From: Rubrivivax sp.
Lineage (GTDB): Bacteria > Pseudomonadota > Gammaproteobacteria > Burkholderiales > Burkholderiaceae_C
NCBI GenBank assembly: GCA_004210455.1
Contig: SEFA01000030.1
Coordinates: 1 to 64,000 of the forward strand
DNA length: 64,000 nt
Direction of reading: 5' to 3'
This document shows positions 63,661 through 64,000 of the stretch, one piece after another; position 1 is the first letter of the stretch, and each line of letters opens with the position of its first letter. The position numbers and the translations under genes are program-made. Under the pieces are notes generated by a model that was given only the letters and a program-made list of their open reading frames with translations, searched no databases and was not told where the DNA came from.

Positions 63661-63973
63661 GGAGGCTCGCATGTTGAGCGACCTGCTCGAATTCGCGGAA
63701 GACCTCAACTCGTACGGACTCATGTCGAAGTCGAGCATGGCAAAGATCCGGTCGCTCTGTGCGCCACCTCCGGCCTACACGAGCGAGCAGATCTCAGCCA
63801 TTCGCACGCGCGTGGCGAAGATGAGCCAATCGGTTTTCGCCGCGTTCCTGAATGTCAGCGTATCGACGGTTCAGAAGTGGGAATCTCCCAGAGCGAACAA
63901 GCAACCGACGGGCGCCGCTCTCCGGCTCCTGCAGCTCGTCGAGTCAAGGGGAGTCGAAGCCTTGATCGCCTGA
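63641..63973 (+). CDS. HigA-type antitoxin with helix-turn-helix
   Basis: The 110-residue protein starts inside the toxin gene, with GGAG eight bases upstream. The C-terminal helix-turn-helix (VAKMSQSVFAAFLNVSVSTV, then QKWESPRANKQPTGAALRLL) is the XRE/HigA type. The N-terminal 40 residues are helical and probably bind the toxin. It would neutralise HigB and repress the operon at the upstream dyad. The gene ends 27 bases before the window edge. Confidence 0.87.
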   Translation: MARKDPEEARMLSDLLEFAEDLNSYGLMSKSSMAKIRSLCAPPPAYTSEQISAIRTRVAKMSQSVFAAFLNVSVSTVQKWESPRANKQPTGAALRLLQLVESRGVEALIA

Positions 63974-64000
63974 GGCGCACGGCCCAGAAATGAAAGAGCC

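Overview
The window is a contiguous 64 kb piece of a high-GC (by eye roughly 68%) bacterial chromosome, densely coded on both strands. Gene content points to a betaproteobacterium of the order Burkholderiales, probably near Roseateles/Mitsuaria/Rubrivivax: ubiC/ubiA, a Bug-type solute-binding protein, the order mnmG-rsmG-parA...parB, the prkA-yeaH-spoVR operon, and a 7-carboxy-7-deazaguanine synthase with the CX14CX2C cluster motif described for Burkholderia. This placement is inference from gene content. I saw no rRNA, tRNA, CRISPR array, insertion sequence or prophage.

Layout. 1-3.7 kb: a truncated solute-binding protein, a LysR regulator divergent from an NAD-dependent epimerase, and a secreted metallo-beta-lactamase-fold hydrolase. 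4-8.8 kb: a branched-chain amino acid type ABC transporter operon (livG, livF, livK-like, livH, livM). 8.8-12 kb: ubiquinone and proline genes (ubiA, ubiC, proC), with a 48-codon remnant of an HPP-family gene after ubiC. 12-18.3 kb: a MocR regulator, a DUF2917 protein, and putA divergent from an Lrp regulator. 18.3-33.8 kb: mostly housekeeping and accessory genes (GGDEF/EAL protein, fadH, DUF4397 lipoprotein, PD-(D/E)XK protein, GFA protein, periplasmic thioredoxin, GST, MaoC, alpha/beta hydrolase with a NatAB-type ABC exporter).

34-38.9 kb is the most unusual locus. It holds an orphan LuxR-type regulator, a lux-box-like dyad, a 61-residue double-glycine precursor peptide, a GTG-started HlyD-type adaptor, and a C39 peptidase-containing ABC exporter with an intact Cys-His-Asp triad. 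The predicted 29-residue mature peptide begins and ends with the same hexapeptide, APKGTW. No AHL synthase and no recognisable immunity gene is present. I read it as a candidate secreted-peptide signalling (or bacteriocin) system under a LuxR solo whose ligand pocket is altered.

40-48 kb is a chromosome-maintenance neighbourhood: mnmG, rsmG, parA and, 3 kb further on, parB. Two parS sites lie inside mnmG and rsmG, and a perfect DnaA box sits in the mnmG promoter region. 48-56 kb carries the prkA-yeaH-spoVR stress operon, an FAD-linked 2-hydroxyacid dehydrogenase and a cobalamin adenosyltransferase. 56-60.8 kb has a WYL regulator divergent from an HNH-like protein, an AbrB/PIN toxin-antitoxin pair with a histone-like tail on the antitoxin, and nucleotide-metabolism genes. 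60.8-63.3 kb contains queE and a three-domain queD fusion, flanked by two related intergenic segments. Each segment has an AT-rich stretch, TAG triplets and DnaA-box-like sites in the same order, 2.08 kb apart: a possible bipartite replication origin. The window ends with a HigB/HigA-type toxin-antitoxin pair.
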